DNA from: UBA6164 sp964527325
GTDB lineage: Bacteria; Patescibacteriota; Gracilibacteria; BD1-5; UBA6164
Length of the DNA: 33,597 nt
Assembly (NCBI GenBank): GCA_964527325.1
Contig: CAZGNU010000011.1
Location: 1-33,597, forward strand
Reading direction: 5' to 3'
In this document: piece after piece, positions 26,294 to 33,597 of the stretch
Numbering within the stretch: the first letter of the stretch is position 1
Layout of the letters: each line of letters starts with the position of its first letter
Position numbers and translations under genes: made by a program
The notes under the pieces: generated by a model
Databases searched by the model: none
Told to the model about the DNA's origin: nothing
What the model saw: only the letters and a program-made list of their open reading frames with translations

Positions 26294-29200
26294 ATGTTTC
26301 AAAAATTAGCAAAATTTTTTATAGAAAACTGAAAACTAACTTTAGTATTAGTTTTAGCTACCTTCGTGACTTGAATAGGTAGTTATTTTGCTTTACCTAA
26401 ACAGTATAATCCTACAATAGTAGTTCCTGCTTTCGGGATACAAGTAAAAGCTGAATGATTAACTCCAAAAGAGGTTAAAACTTATGTAACTTCAGAAATA
26501 GAAAACAAAGTAATGGAATTAGAATGAATTGATGAAGTATATGGAGTTTCTGGTGAAGGTTATGCTTGAGTTATGGCAAAGTTTCATGTTTGAGTTGATA
26601 AAGAAAAAGCAAAAATTAGACTAAATCAAAAGATTAATGAAAATCTTGATCTAAAACCTTCTTGAATATGAATACCTTTTATAAAAGCTATAGATCCTGA
26701 AGAATTACCACAAATTACTTTTGCTATAAATACTACATCCGATATTTCAAAAGAAGATAAATATATATATCTTCGTCAAATTGCTAATATAATAAAAGAA
26801 GATATAAAGAAATTAGATAACATCACAACTATGAATATAGTATGATGATATAAAAAAGATTTAATTATAGAAGTAGATACAAAAACTCTTGAATCTAGAA
26901 ATATAGATATAAATACAATAAGTAACACAATAAAAACAAATAATATAAAAAAATGAATATGAGATATTAATCTAGAATCATGAAAAAAAATATTTATAAA
27001 TGTTGATTGAAAACTTAATAGCATTAAAAAATTAGAAAAAACTATTATAAAAAATAGTTTTTGAGAACAATTATATCTAAGTGATATAGCAGAAATTAAA
27101 TATTGAATAAACAGAATAGATGCCGAATCTACAATAGATGGAAAAGAAGCTGTATTTTTAGGTTTTTGAAAACAAGTATGAACTAATGCAGTGAAAGTAA
27201 CTCATCAAATAAAAACTAGAATAAAAGAATTAGAAAAACAACTACCTAAAAATATTGAAATAAATATTATACAAGATGAATGAAAAACTGCAGAAAAAGC
27301 AACTAATATGCTTGTAATGAATTTAATACAAAGTATTTTAATTGTTGTGATTGTGCTAGGTTTTGCTCTTTGATTTAAGAATTCATTAAATGTTGCTATT
27401 AGTATTCCATTAACTCTTTCAGCTGTATTTATAGTATCTCTAATTATATGAGAAAATATTAGTAGAATATCACTATTTGCACTTATCTTGGTACTATGAA
27501 TGTTAGTTGATGATGCTACTGTTGTAGTTGAAAATATTAATAGACATCTAAAAATTAGATTTAAAACATGAAAAACAAAACTTGAATCAATTTTAATAGC
27601 AATAAAAGAAGTTCAAATATGAGTAGTACTTTCAACTATTACTAGACTATTAGCTTTTTGAAGTATGCTTTTTGTAACTGGAATGATGTGAGAATATATG
27701 TGACCTATCCCAAAATTTGCATTGATTGCATCTGTATTTTCAACTGTAATTGCTTTGAGTGTTAATCCGTGGTTGAGTTATAATTTGAGTGCAAAACCCC
27801 TCCCTAACCCTCCCCTACAAGGAGAGGGAATAGCTTCAAGAAACAAAAAAAAGAAAATAAATATTAGAAAATATTATTTATCTTTGATGGAAAAATTTTT
27901 GTGAGATGAAAATAAGCAAAAAGAAAAGAGAAAATTTGTGAAAATAATCTTTTGGATAACTTTATTTTCTGTTGTACTTGGACCTATATATTTGTGAATA
28001 TTTAAGGCAAGAATGCTTCCAAAATCAAATCAAAATCAAATATATGTTTGGGTAGATGCACCTAGATGATGGTCTGTTGAAAAGTTAAAATTAGTAGAAA
28101 ATGACATGCATGATTATTTCAAAAATGATGAAATGATTGATAATATATCAGTGACTATATGACAATCATTTATGGATGACTTTGCTAATTTGTTTCGTGG
28201 AGGTAGTATGAGAAATTCTGAATATCAATTATCAAGTAGAATAAACTTACTTAGTCCAGAAAGCTATAAAGAAAAGACTTGAAATAAAAGAATTTCTTCT
28301 GAAAAATATACAATTGAAACCAGACCAAAACTAAGAAGTTTTTTACTAGAAAAATATCCAGACCTAAAAATAAAATTACTTGAAGATCCTCCTGGACCTC
28401 CTGTTAAAGCTACATTTCACGCAAAAATAAAATGAGATGCAAATAAAAAAGATTTAAAAATATTTACTCAGAAAATTCATAATAAAATAGGTGAAATTGC
28501 ACAAAAAGAGAATCTTGAAGATTTATACAACAATTTCCCTACTACATACAAAAAACTTAATCTAGTCATTGATCACGATGCTTTAAATAATGCTTGATTA
28601 AAAACAGCTAATATTACATCTACTCTTTCTACTATTTTGTCTGGAAAAAACATTACACTCTCTACAGATGATAATTCCTTAGAAGCAACTAATATTATTT
28701 TAAAAGTAAAAGATGATGAAAAATCAAGTACTGATATACTTGATACTATAAGTTTTTTAAATGATGAATGAAAATATATACCACTAAGTAGTATAACTAA
28801 AAAAAGAATTAGTTTTGTATGAGCAACGATAGAAACAGACAAAAGAGAAGAAACCTATACTATCTCTTGAGAAATGTGAGATAATTCTCTAATTTATCCT
28901 CAAATTAAATTAATATTATCTTTAATGTCTAGTGATTTTTTAAGCGATGAATATAAAATTTCTTCAGCAACTCCATATAAAATTAATTTCACTTGATTAA
29001 AAGATTGAAAAAATTATACAGTAGAGTGGTGATGAGAATGGGAATTAGCTATGGATACATTCAAAGATTTATGAACAGCTATGCTTTTAGCTTTAATATG
29101 AATATATTTAATGTTAGTATGACAGTTTAAAAATTTTAGAGTATCATGAATTATTATGATAGCATTTTTGCTTTGATTTATATGAGTATTTCCTTGATTC

Positions 29201-29554
29201 TCTCTATTATATATATTTAACAACGAATATTTCTCAGCTACGTCTATGATATGAGTTATAGCTCTAGCCTGAATAGTCGTCTGAAATTCTATTATCTTGA
29301 TAGAATATATAAATATAATGAAAGAAAATGGGCTTACTATAAAAGATGCCTTACTAAAAGCATGATATACTAGATTTAAACCTATCTTACTAACATCTCT
29401 TACAACAGTTCTTTGAGCTGCGACTATAATATGAGACCCTGTATGGAGCGGTCTTGCCTGGTCTATAATATGGTGATTGTTAATTAGTTCGATTCTAACT
29501 CTTATCATTATTCCAATATTTTATTATGATAGTCAGAATAGTGAATGGGAGTAA
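26294..29554 (+). CDS. RND-family efflux transporter (AcrB/HAE1-like)
   Basis: The 1086-residue product has RND architecture: membrane helix 1 near residues 12-30, a large extracytoplasmic loop, helices 2-6, a second loop and helices 7-12. The proton-relay pair is present as Asp406-Asp407 in LILVLGMLVDDATVVVEN, the positions of AcrB Asp407/408; a Lys in the partner helix (TM10) was not found by eye. MLLALIGIYLMLVGQFKNF and SMIGVIALAGIVVGNSIILIEYI mark the second half. Substrate is unknown. Residues 502-512 (PLPNPPLQGEG) are encoded by a fragment of the GC-rich repeat inserted in a cytoplasmic loop. Very many glycines are TGA. Confidence 0.94.
27797..27830. repeat. Repeat fragment translated in frame inside the RND pump
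   Basis: CCCCTCCCTAACCCTCCCC and GGAGAGGGAA form the remnant. It encodes KPLPNPPLQGEGI in the loop before KKKKINIRKYY without breaking the frame. Confidence 0.8.
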
Positions 29555-29560
29555 AATCAC

Positions 29561-29599
29561 AAAAAAATACTAAATCAATTAAGATTTAGTATTTTTTTT
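29561..29599 (+). terminator. Terminator of the RND pump operon
   Basis: AAAAAAATACTAAATC pairs with GATTTAGTATTTTTTT, with the last Ts adjoining. Confidence 0.9.
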
Positions 29600-29613
29600 A
29601 AAGTCTATTATTT

Positions 29614-29707
29614 CTAACCCCTCCCCTCGTTCCTCGGTACTCCCCTTGGAAATGGGAGAAACAAATTTCTTCCCTTTTTAAGGGAAGTACCCGCAGGGGG
29701 ATGGGTT
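29614..29707. repeat. GC-rich palindromic repeat whose right end holds a start codon
   Basis: CTAACCCCTCCCC to GGGGGATGGGTT, with arms ACTCCCCTTGGAAATGGGAG and CTTCCCTTTTTAAGGGAAG. The ATG of the Ser/Thr/Pro-rich ORF is the ATG in its terminal GGGGATGGGTT. Confidence 0.9.
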
Positions 29708-30087
29708 CAAATATTAGTTCAATCTATTCTTATTTAAGATCAATATTTACACCAGGAACATCAACTTCAACTCAACCATCAGCATCTACAGAAACATCAG
29801 CTCAACCAGCATTAACATCTACTCCACCATCTTCAGTAACATCAACAGCAGCAGCATCACCAGCATCAACGCTAACAGAACCTCCGTCAACATCAACTTC
29901 AACTCAACCAGCATTTACATTAACACCTCAATCTTCTGTTACATTAACATTAGCTCCAGGAACATCAACTTCTACAGCACCATTGTCTTCAACAACTGTT
30001 TTTCCACAAGACACTACTAATAGTAATAAAGATACTAAAGCAACTTTTTTTGTTAAATTATTCATAATTTTTTTTGTTATATGATAA
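29701..30087 (+). CDS. Ser/Thr/Pro/Ala-rich low-complexity protein with C-terminal membrane segment
   Basis: The 128-residue product begins MGSNISSIYSYLRSIF, then about 85 residues made almost only of Ser, Thr, Pro and Ala, with recurring TSTSTQP and PGTSTST units. A basic linker (NSNKDTKAT) and a membrane helix (FFVKLFIIFFVIG) follow. It looks like a glycosylated-type stalk with a C-terminal membrane anchor and no obvious signal peptide; the N-terminal hydrophobic stretch is short. Apart from the last codon before TAA, no TGA occurs. The start codon lies inside a mobile-type repeat, with GCAGGGGG before it. The true start could be elsewhere if non-ATG, and the ORF could be spurious, but the membrane anchor argues otherwise. 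Confidence 0.5.
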
Positions 30088-30136
30088 AAATATAATTAAC
30101 ATGAGAAAGTATATATAAAAATCAAAAAAAATAAAA

Positions 30137-31381
30137 TTAAAATTGAATAATAAACTCACTTCCCTCTTTTTTCTTACTTTTAACCACTATTTTCCAACCA
30201 TAAATATCAGATATTTTTTTTACAAGAGACAATCATATTCAGTGTCATTCAATATTTCTAGATTTTTCTTCTATAAAAAATCTATCAAATATTTTGCTTA
30301 AATTTTTCTTACTAATCCCTATTCAATTATCTTTTACGATTAATCGATTTTTCTCTAAAATTATTTCTATTTTTCATCAACTCTTAGAATACTTAATTGC
30401 ATTTCAAATCAAGTTTGATAGTAAAATATAAAAATATTGTTTATTAATTGTTAAAACTTTTTTATCTATTTCTTTAAAGTTTATATCTATCTTTTTCTTT
30501 TTAGCTTCAGCTTTATAGTCATTTATTATTTCTAATATTTCAGAATCCAAATTTATTTTTTCTATATTTTCTACACTATTTATGTTAGAAAGCTCAACTA
30601 AACTTTCTATTAAATGATCAAGTCTATTTATTTCAATTAATCATTCTTTTACAAGAGTTTTATCAAATTTTTTAGTTGCTTTTATTAGCTGCAAATTTGA
30701 ATGAATAATAGATATAGGAGTCTTAAGTTCATGTCAAGCATTATGAATAAAATCCTGCATATATCTTAAATTCCTTTCAACAGGTTCTAGATTTTTTGAA
30801 ACAAATTTTAATCATATGTAATAAAATACAACAGAAAACATTAGCGTTATAAAAACAAATCAAAAAAGATCTGTGAAATAATCAATAAAACTATATCTTA
30901 AATTTTTTACAAACAATACATCAAACTCCTTATGATTTTCTTTTACAAATATTTTTTTAATTAAATATCATTCAGATTGTTTTATTTCAGAGTATTTATT
31001 ATTTTCTAAAGCATCTTCAACAATACTAATATTTAAATTATCAGTAACATTACTAAAAACAAGCTCATTTTCATTTTTATCAATAATTATTAGATTAACT
31101 TTGTCTTCAGGATTAACAACATTTAAAGGATTTGATAATCATCTTCTCATTCTAAAAACTCTTTTTCATACATCATATACTGAAATAATATCTTTCAACG
31201 AAATAAATTTATTTTCTACTTTACTTGTAACAGAATCAAAAGATTTTTTTTCATTATAGGTATAGTTATAATATTTTCATGTAAAAAACACCCACTCTAA
31301 TAGTACAGCAATACCAAAAACCAATAAGGTAAATATTATTGTTAATCTTTTTTTTGTATGTTTTAAGCTTGTATTTCTCAT
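30137..31381 (-). CDS. Sensor histidine kinase (EnvZ/PhoR-like)
   Basis: The 414-residue protein has two membrane segments (residues about 14-32 and near 225) flanking an extracytoplasmic region with no known sensor domain. The kinase core follows: H-box MQDFIHNAGHELKTPISIIHSNLQ, N-box LSNLIGNAIKYS, G1 DNGIGIS, F-box IFDRFFIEE and G2 GHGIGLSLVKKI, with most glycines as TGA. It autophosphorylates on the H-box His and passes phosphate to the partner regulator. The regulator gene lies just upstream on the same strand, with a repeat between them. The signal is unknown. Confidence 0.93.
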
Positions 31382-31415
31382 TACTTATTTATTATTAAAT
31401 AATAAAAATCTTTGT

Positions 31416-31538
31416 GTACTAAAATTCTAACCCCTCCCTTCCACTGCATTACAGGACTCCCCTTGAAAATGGGAGAAATCTAATTTCTTCCCTTTCCAAG
31501 GGAAGTACCCGAAGGGGGATGGGTTAGAATTTTAGTAC
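31416..31538. repeat. GC-rich palindromic repeat with long perfect terminal inverted repeats
   Basis: GTACTAAAATTCTAACCC (31416-31433) is matched inversely by GGGTTAGAATTTTAGTAC (31521-31538), so the palindrome extends past the usual CTAACCC end. It sits between the regulator and kinase genes, 3 bp beyond the regulator stop, and could act as a strong hairpin in the mRNA. Confidence 0.9.
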
Positions 31539-31540
31539 AC

Positions 31541-32203
31541 TTAATTAATTATATATCAAAATCATTTCTTAGTCTCTATTATTTCTTTTCACAGTTTTTT
31601 TCTTAAATATCATATATAAACATCAACTGTTTTACTAAACATAAAATCTCAATCAAATTCACCCCATACGTGTTCATATATTTCTTGTCTGGAAACAACT
31701 TTTCACTTATTCTGTGATAAATATTTAAATAAATTAAATTCTAGTGTTGATAATTTAATCTTTTTATCTGATTTATAAACTTGAATTTCTTCTAAATTTA
31801 TTAAATAATCTCATATAATAATTTTTGTATTAGATTTATTTTTTAAATTTCTTCTAGTTAAAGTCTTTATTCTAGCTAACAGTTCATCATAATCAAAAGG
31901 TTTAGATAAATAATCATCTGCTCAAATATCTAGTCATTCTATAATATCAGTTTTACTTGATCTAGAAGTCAACATAATAATTGGCATATTTTTACCTTTT
32001 TCTCTAAGATTTTTACATACTTCGAGTCAATCAACCTCAGGCAAATTTATATCCAAAATTACAACATCATAAAATTTAGTTGATGCTTTTCTTAATCAAT
32101 CTTTTCCATCAAAACTAACATCAGCCTGGATATTTTTTAATGCTAAAAATCTAACTAAATTTCTAGATAAGATTTCATTGTCTTCTATAATTAACACTTT
32201 CAT
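31541..32203 (-). CDS. OmpR/PhoB-family response regulator
   Basis: The 220-residue product has a receiver domain (acidic pocket EDN residues 7-9, phospho-acceptor Asp51 in VVILDINLPEVDG, PIIMLTSR and Lys in DYLSKPFDY) and a winged-helix C-terminal domain (IKLSTLEFNLFKYLSQNKGKVVSRQEIYEHVWG, TVDVYIGYLRKKLG). Phosphorylation by the neighbouring kinase should promote dimerisation and DNA binding. Direct repeats upstream (32259-32301) are candidate autoregulatory sites. The gene ends 160 nt before the kinase start, with a repeat in the gap. Confidence 0.95.
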
Positions 32204-32258
32204 AAAAATACAAATTATTAATATATTTGCTATATAATATAACTAATATATTAAATAT

Positions 32259-32301
32259 AACTAATTAAATTAAGAACTAATTAAATTAAGAACTAATTAA
32301 G
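32259..32301. promoter_or_regulatory. Tandem direct repeats upstream of the response regulator
   Basis: AACTAATTAAATTAAG occurs twice head-to-tail with a third partial copy (AACTAATTAAG), plus a looser match at 32241. Tandem 11-bp-class repeats are the usual binding sites of OmpR/PhoB dimers, so this is a likely autoregulatory operator 60-100 bp before the start. Inference. Confidence 0.5.
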
Positions 32302-32327
32302 AAATAATTGATTTTTATTAAAATTAT

Positions 32328-32363
32328 AAAAATACCTAAAATTAATTTTTTAGGTATTTTTTT
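32328..32363 (-). terminator. Terminator of the secreted repeat-protein gene
   Basis: AAAAATACCTAAAA pairs with TTTTAGGTATTTTT; T runs on both sides. Confidence 0.8.
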
Positions 32364-32376
32364 GTTAAATAATAAA

Positions 32377-32856
32377 TTATCTATGCATAAATCATCTTCT
32401 TCACATTTTCATTCAGCTATGGGCTCTATGGTCTTCAATAATAGCTTTTTCATCATCTGTTAATTCTTCTCAATCAAGTAATTTATCCATTGTATCCATA
32501 AATTCTTCTATTTTTGCGTGCCTTTCTTTCATTTCTTCTTTCCTTTCTGCTTTTTTTACCTTTATTTCTTCTAAAACTATTTTTTCATCACTAGTTAATT
32601 CTTCTCAATCAATCAATTTTTTTATCACTCACATATGTGCTTCTCTATCTACTCTCCTATTTTCGCTTTCTGCTTGTCTTTCTTCCCTATTTCACATTCT
32701 TCATCATCATCTTTGTTTTCACTCAATATTATTCCTCATTTCAACTTTATTATCACTATTTCAAAGGGAACCAAACATATTTGCATTCGTTCAAGACACA
32801 ACCACACCTGCAACAATTGCAGATAGTATTAACAATCATACACTTTTCTTATTCAT
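32377..32856 (-). CDS. Secreted protein with duplicated DGEELT motif (Spy-like)
   Basis: The 159-residue product has a signal peptide (MNKKSVGLLILSAIVAGVVVSGTNA). A charged mature part holds two copies of a helical unit: KLIDGEELTSDEKIVLEEIK and KLLDGEELTDDEKAIIEDHR, about 45 residues apart. The pattern and charge resemble Spy/CpxP-type periplasmic or secreted helical proteins, but this is a loose likeness. The C-terminus is basic (KMGRRGFMHR), and many glycines in the linker are TGA. It lies upstream of the response regulator on the same strand, with a terminator between. A stress-related envelope role is inferred. Confidence 0.6.
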
Positions 32857-32993
32857 AAATCATTATTTTTAAAAAATATTATCTCATCTTATTTTCACTT
32901 TTATTTTAACAACATATTAGTAATCCTTTTTTTATTACTTTTAGGATAAATATTATTTTTAAAATTTCTTCTCTCTTTCTATAAGCTTATAAG

Positions 32994-33026
32994 AGTGTAA
33001 GAATACATAAATTTGTATCTTACACT
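32994..33026. repeat. Hairpin between the secreted-protein gene and unit C
   Basis: AGTGTAAGAATACA pairs with TGTATCTTACACT. No T run follows on either strand, so a role is unclear. The remaining stretch 32857-33080 is AT-rich with no other feature visible. Confidence 0.4.
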
Positions 33027-33082
33027 TAGCATTCTATAAAACATATTTAAGAAGTAGGTAAGAAAAATTAAAAACAAAAAAA

Positions 33083-33117
33083 AGTCCCTCAATCCGTACA
33101 CATGGATTGGGGGAGCT
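33083..33117 (-). terminator. Terminator of unit C
   Basis: TCCCCCAATCCATG pairs with the GTACGGATTGAGGGA side, followed by a long T run on the minus strand. Confidence 0.9.
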
Positions 33118-33263
33118 ATAGATTTTGAACGCTTTTTAGGTTTTTCACGTTCAGTTTTTGCTAAACCATCAAACTATTAAAAATCAATAGCCGAGGTTAC
33201 CTGGTATAAACTTAACCAGGATTTAATGATGGCCTGAAAGGATTGTTGTTAGGCCGATGGAAT

Positions 33264-33307
33264 TTTAAAACATACAATGGTTGTCTTTAAAACATACAAT
33301 GGTTGTC
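33264..33307. repeat. Perfect 22-bp tandem repeat in unit C
   Basis: TTTAAAACATACAATGGTTGTC (given here only by ends: TTTAAAACAT...GGTTGTC) occurs twice without a gap, at 33264-33285 and 33286-33307. Each copy contains ACAA-TGG-TTGT, a small inverted repeat. Confidence 0.85.
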
Positions 33308-33312
33308 CTCAT
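33265..33312 (-). CDS. Possible 15-codon peptide in unit C
   Basis: AAGGAGGTG, the strongest possible anti-SD match, precedes the ATG at 33312. The frame MRTTIVCFKDNHCMF ends at TAA, made largely of the tandem repeat. It could be a leader peptide or a sponge for ribosomes; evidence is the SD only. Confidence 0.3.
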   Translation of the reverse strand: MRTTIVCFKDNHCMF

Positions 33313-33473
33313 TGGAACACCTCCTTATTTATTTTTGTTTTGTATTTTACGCAATTATTACCAGTTTTATACTACGATTGAAATAATGTTATTACACCTC
33401 CTATGGTAGAAAGAATAAAAATTGTATATTAACTTCAGTAGGTCCGATTATTTTATTCGGACTCACATATAAA

Positions 33474-33501
33474 TTTATAACATTAAATATAAGTAAGTCA
33501 A
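33474..33501 (-). promoter_or_regulatory. Promoter of unit C
   Basis: On the minus strand TTGACT (33496-33501), 16-nt spacer, TATAAA (33474-33479). Confidence 0.75.
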
Positions 33502-33537
33502 AACTTTTTTTGACTTACTACCTTTTTGACATTTTTT

Positions 33538-33565
33538 TTGACAAGTAACCGTTCAGTTATATTAA
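33538..33565 (+). promoter_or_regulatory. Plus-strand promoter at the window end
   Basis: TTGACA (33538-33543), 16-nt spacer, TATTAA (33560-33565). Its transcript would start near 33572 and run out of the window, divergent from unit C. Confidence 0.55.
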
Positions 33566-33568
33566 CCA

Positions 33569-33589
33569 CCCCGGACTAAAGATCCGGGG
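33569..33589. repeat. GC-rich hairpin at the window edge
   Basis: CCCCGGA pairs with TCCGGGG around CTAAAGA, followed by CTTTTAGT. It lies at the predicted 5' end of the plus-strand transcript, so it is either a 5' RNA stem or a terminator of something outside the reach of this window. Confidence 0.5.
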
Positions 33590-33597
33590 CTTTTAGT

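Larger units (their letters stand above)
33080..33467 (-). ncRNA. Isolated structured unit C, about 390 nt (RNA and/or small mRNA)
   Basis: A strong minus-strand promoter (33474-33501) starts a transcript near 33467 and a strong terminator ends it near 33083. Along it are stems GTCCGA/TCGGAC (33442-33462), GGCCT/AGGCC, CCTGGT/ACCAGG, CTATT/AATAG and GAACG/CGTTC. Two SD-like AGGAGGTG sites occur, one before a 15-codon ORF. A 22-bp perfect tandem repeat lies in the middle. GC content is far above the flanks. No known RNA family is recognised; tmRNA and RNase P motifs are absent. Confidence 0.55.

Noticed and set aside
15..32856. UGA as tryptophan (code 4) instead of glycine
   Set aside because: TGA falls on invariant glycines in P-loop, Rossmann and kinase motifs, while TGG encodes the Trp residues in the same proteins.
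33121..33180. Basic frame GLAKTEREKPKKRSKS in unit C
   Set aside because: It follows an in-frame TAG, has no start codon and overlaps the stems and terminator.
33080..33467. tmRNA in unit C
   Set aside because: Size fits, but the T-arm and acceptor pairing are missing and the 3' end is a plain terminator.
1..33597. CRISPR array
   Set aside because: The dispersed GC-rich repeats are single, palindromic and far apart; no regular spacer pattern or cas gene is present.

Overview
The window comes from a low-GC bacterium that reads UGA as glycine (genetic code 25). That code is established for Absconditabacteria (SR1) and Gracilibacteria (BD1-5) of the Candidate Phyla Radiation. The proof is internal. 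UGA falls on invariant glycines: the MiaA P-loop GPTGSGKT, PurF MCGIVG, DapF CGTGAC, the histidine-kinase GHGIGL and DapB GYGKMG. UGG still encodes tryptophan in the same proteins, and I found no real gene ending in UGA (stops are UAA, less often UAG). Under the standard code almost every gene breaks into fragments, so the coordinates here come from reading TGA as Gly. Most genes lack a Shine-Dalgarno (SD) sequence. Recognisable promoters are TTGAC(A/T) plus a -10 box with a 16-17 nt spacer.

Layout. 15-3749 (minus): a hypothetical gene, an HD phosphohydrolase, a Bax-inhibitor-1-like membrane protein, purF and a small ORF. 3891-4799 (minus): a secreted protein with foreign-looking coding, and an ArsR-type regulator. 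5067-6029 (plus): an EAL-domain protein. 6074-9864: tex, a HicBA-like toxin-antitoxin pair whose toxin frame contains a UAG, a small structured RNA (about 8890-9050), and a SanA/YdcF-like protein with a 44-residue membrane peptide. 9926-10403: an isolated short transcription unit with strong SDs. 10402-19150 (minus): miaA and a lysine/diaminopimelate cluster in the order aminotransferase, lysC, asd, dapB, dapA, dapF, lysA. 19256-19882: tRNA-Thr, tRNA-Tyr, tRNA-Leu and rpmE. 19941-20786: a receiver-like protein. 20870-21155: a second isolated GC-rich unit. 21178-22555: L10 leader, rplJ, rplL. 22684-24157: a small acidic protein, tRNA-Gln and two paralogous small genes. 24253-29554: a lipoprotein adaptor and an RND pump. 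29701-30087: a Ser/Thr/Pro-rich protein. 30137-32856: histidine kinase, response regulator and a secreted repeat protein. 33083-33501 (minus): a third isolated structured unit. A plus-strand promoter and GC-rich hairpin end the window.

How the genes fit together. The lysine cluster encodes aspartate kinase through DAP decarboxylase, with an aminotransferase in place of dapD/dapE, so the cell could make both meso-DAP and lysine. That is notable for a lineage usually regarded as biosynthetically poor. The RND pump with its adaptor, and the kinase/regulator pair beside a secreted protein, look like an envelope module.

About 100-bp GC-rich palindromic repeats are scattered through the window. 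Five near-full copies lie between genes. Two diverged copies are translated in frame inside tex and the RND pump, and one copy supplies the start codon of the Ser/Thr/Pro-rich ORF. The least explained parts are the three isolated SD-bearing, GC-rich units and the structured RNA at 8890-9050.
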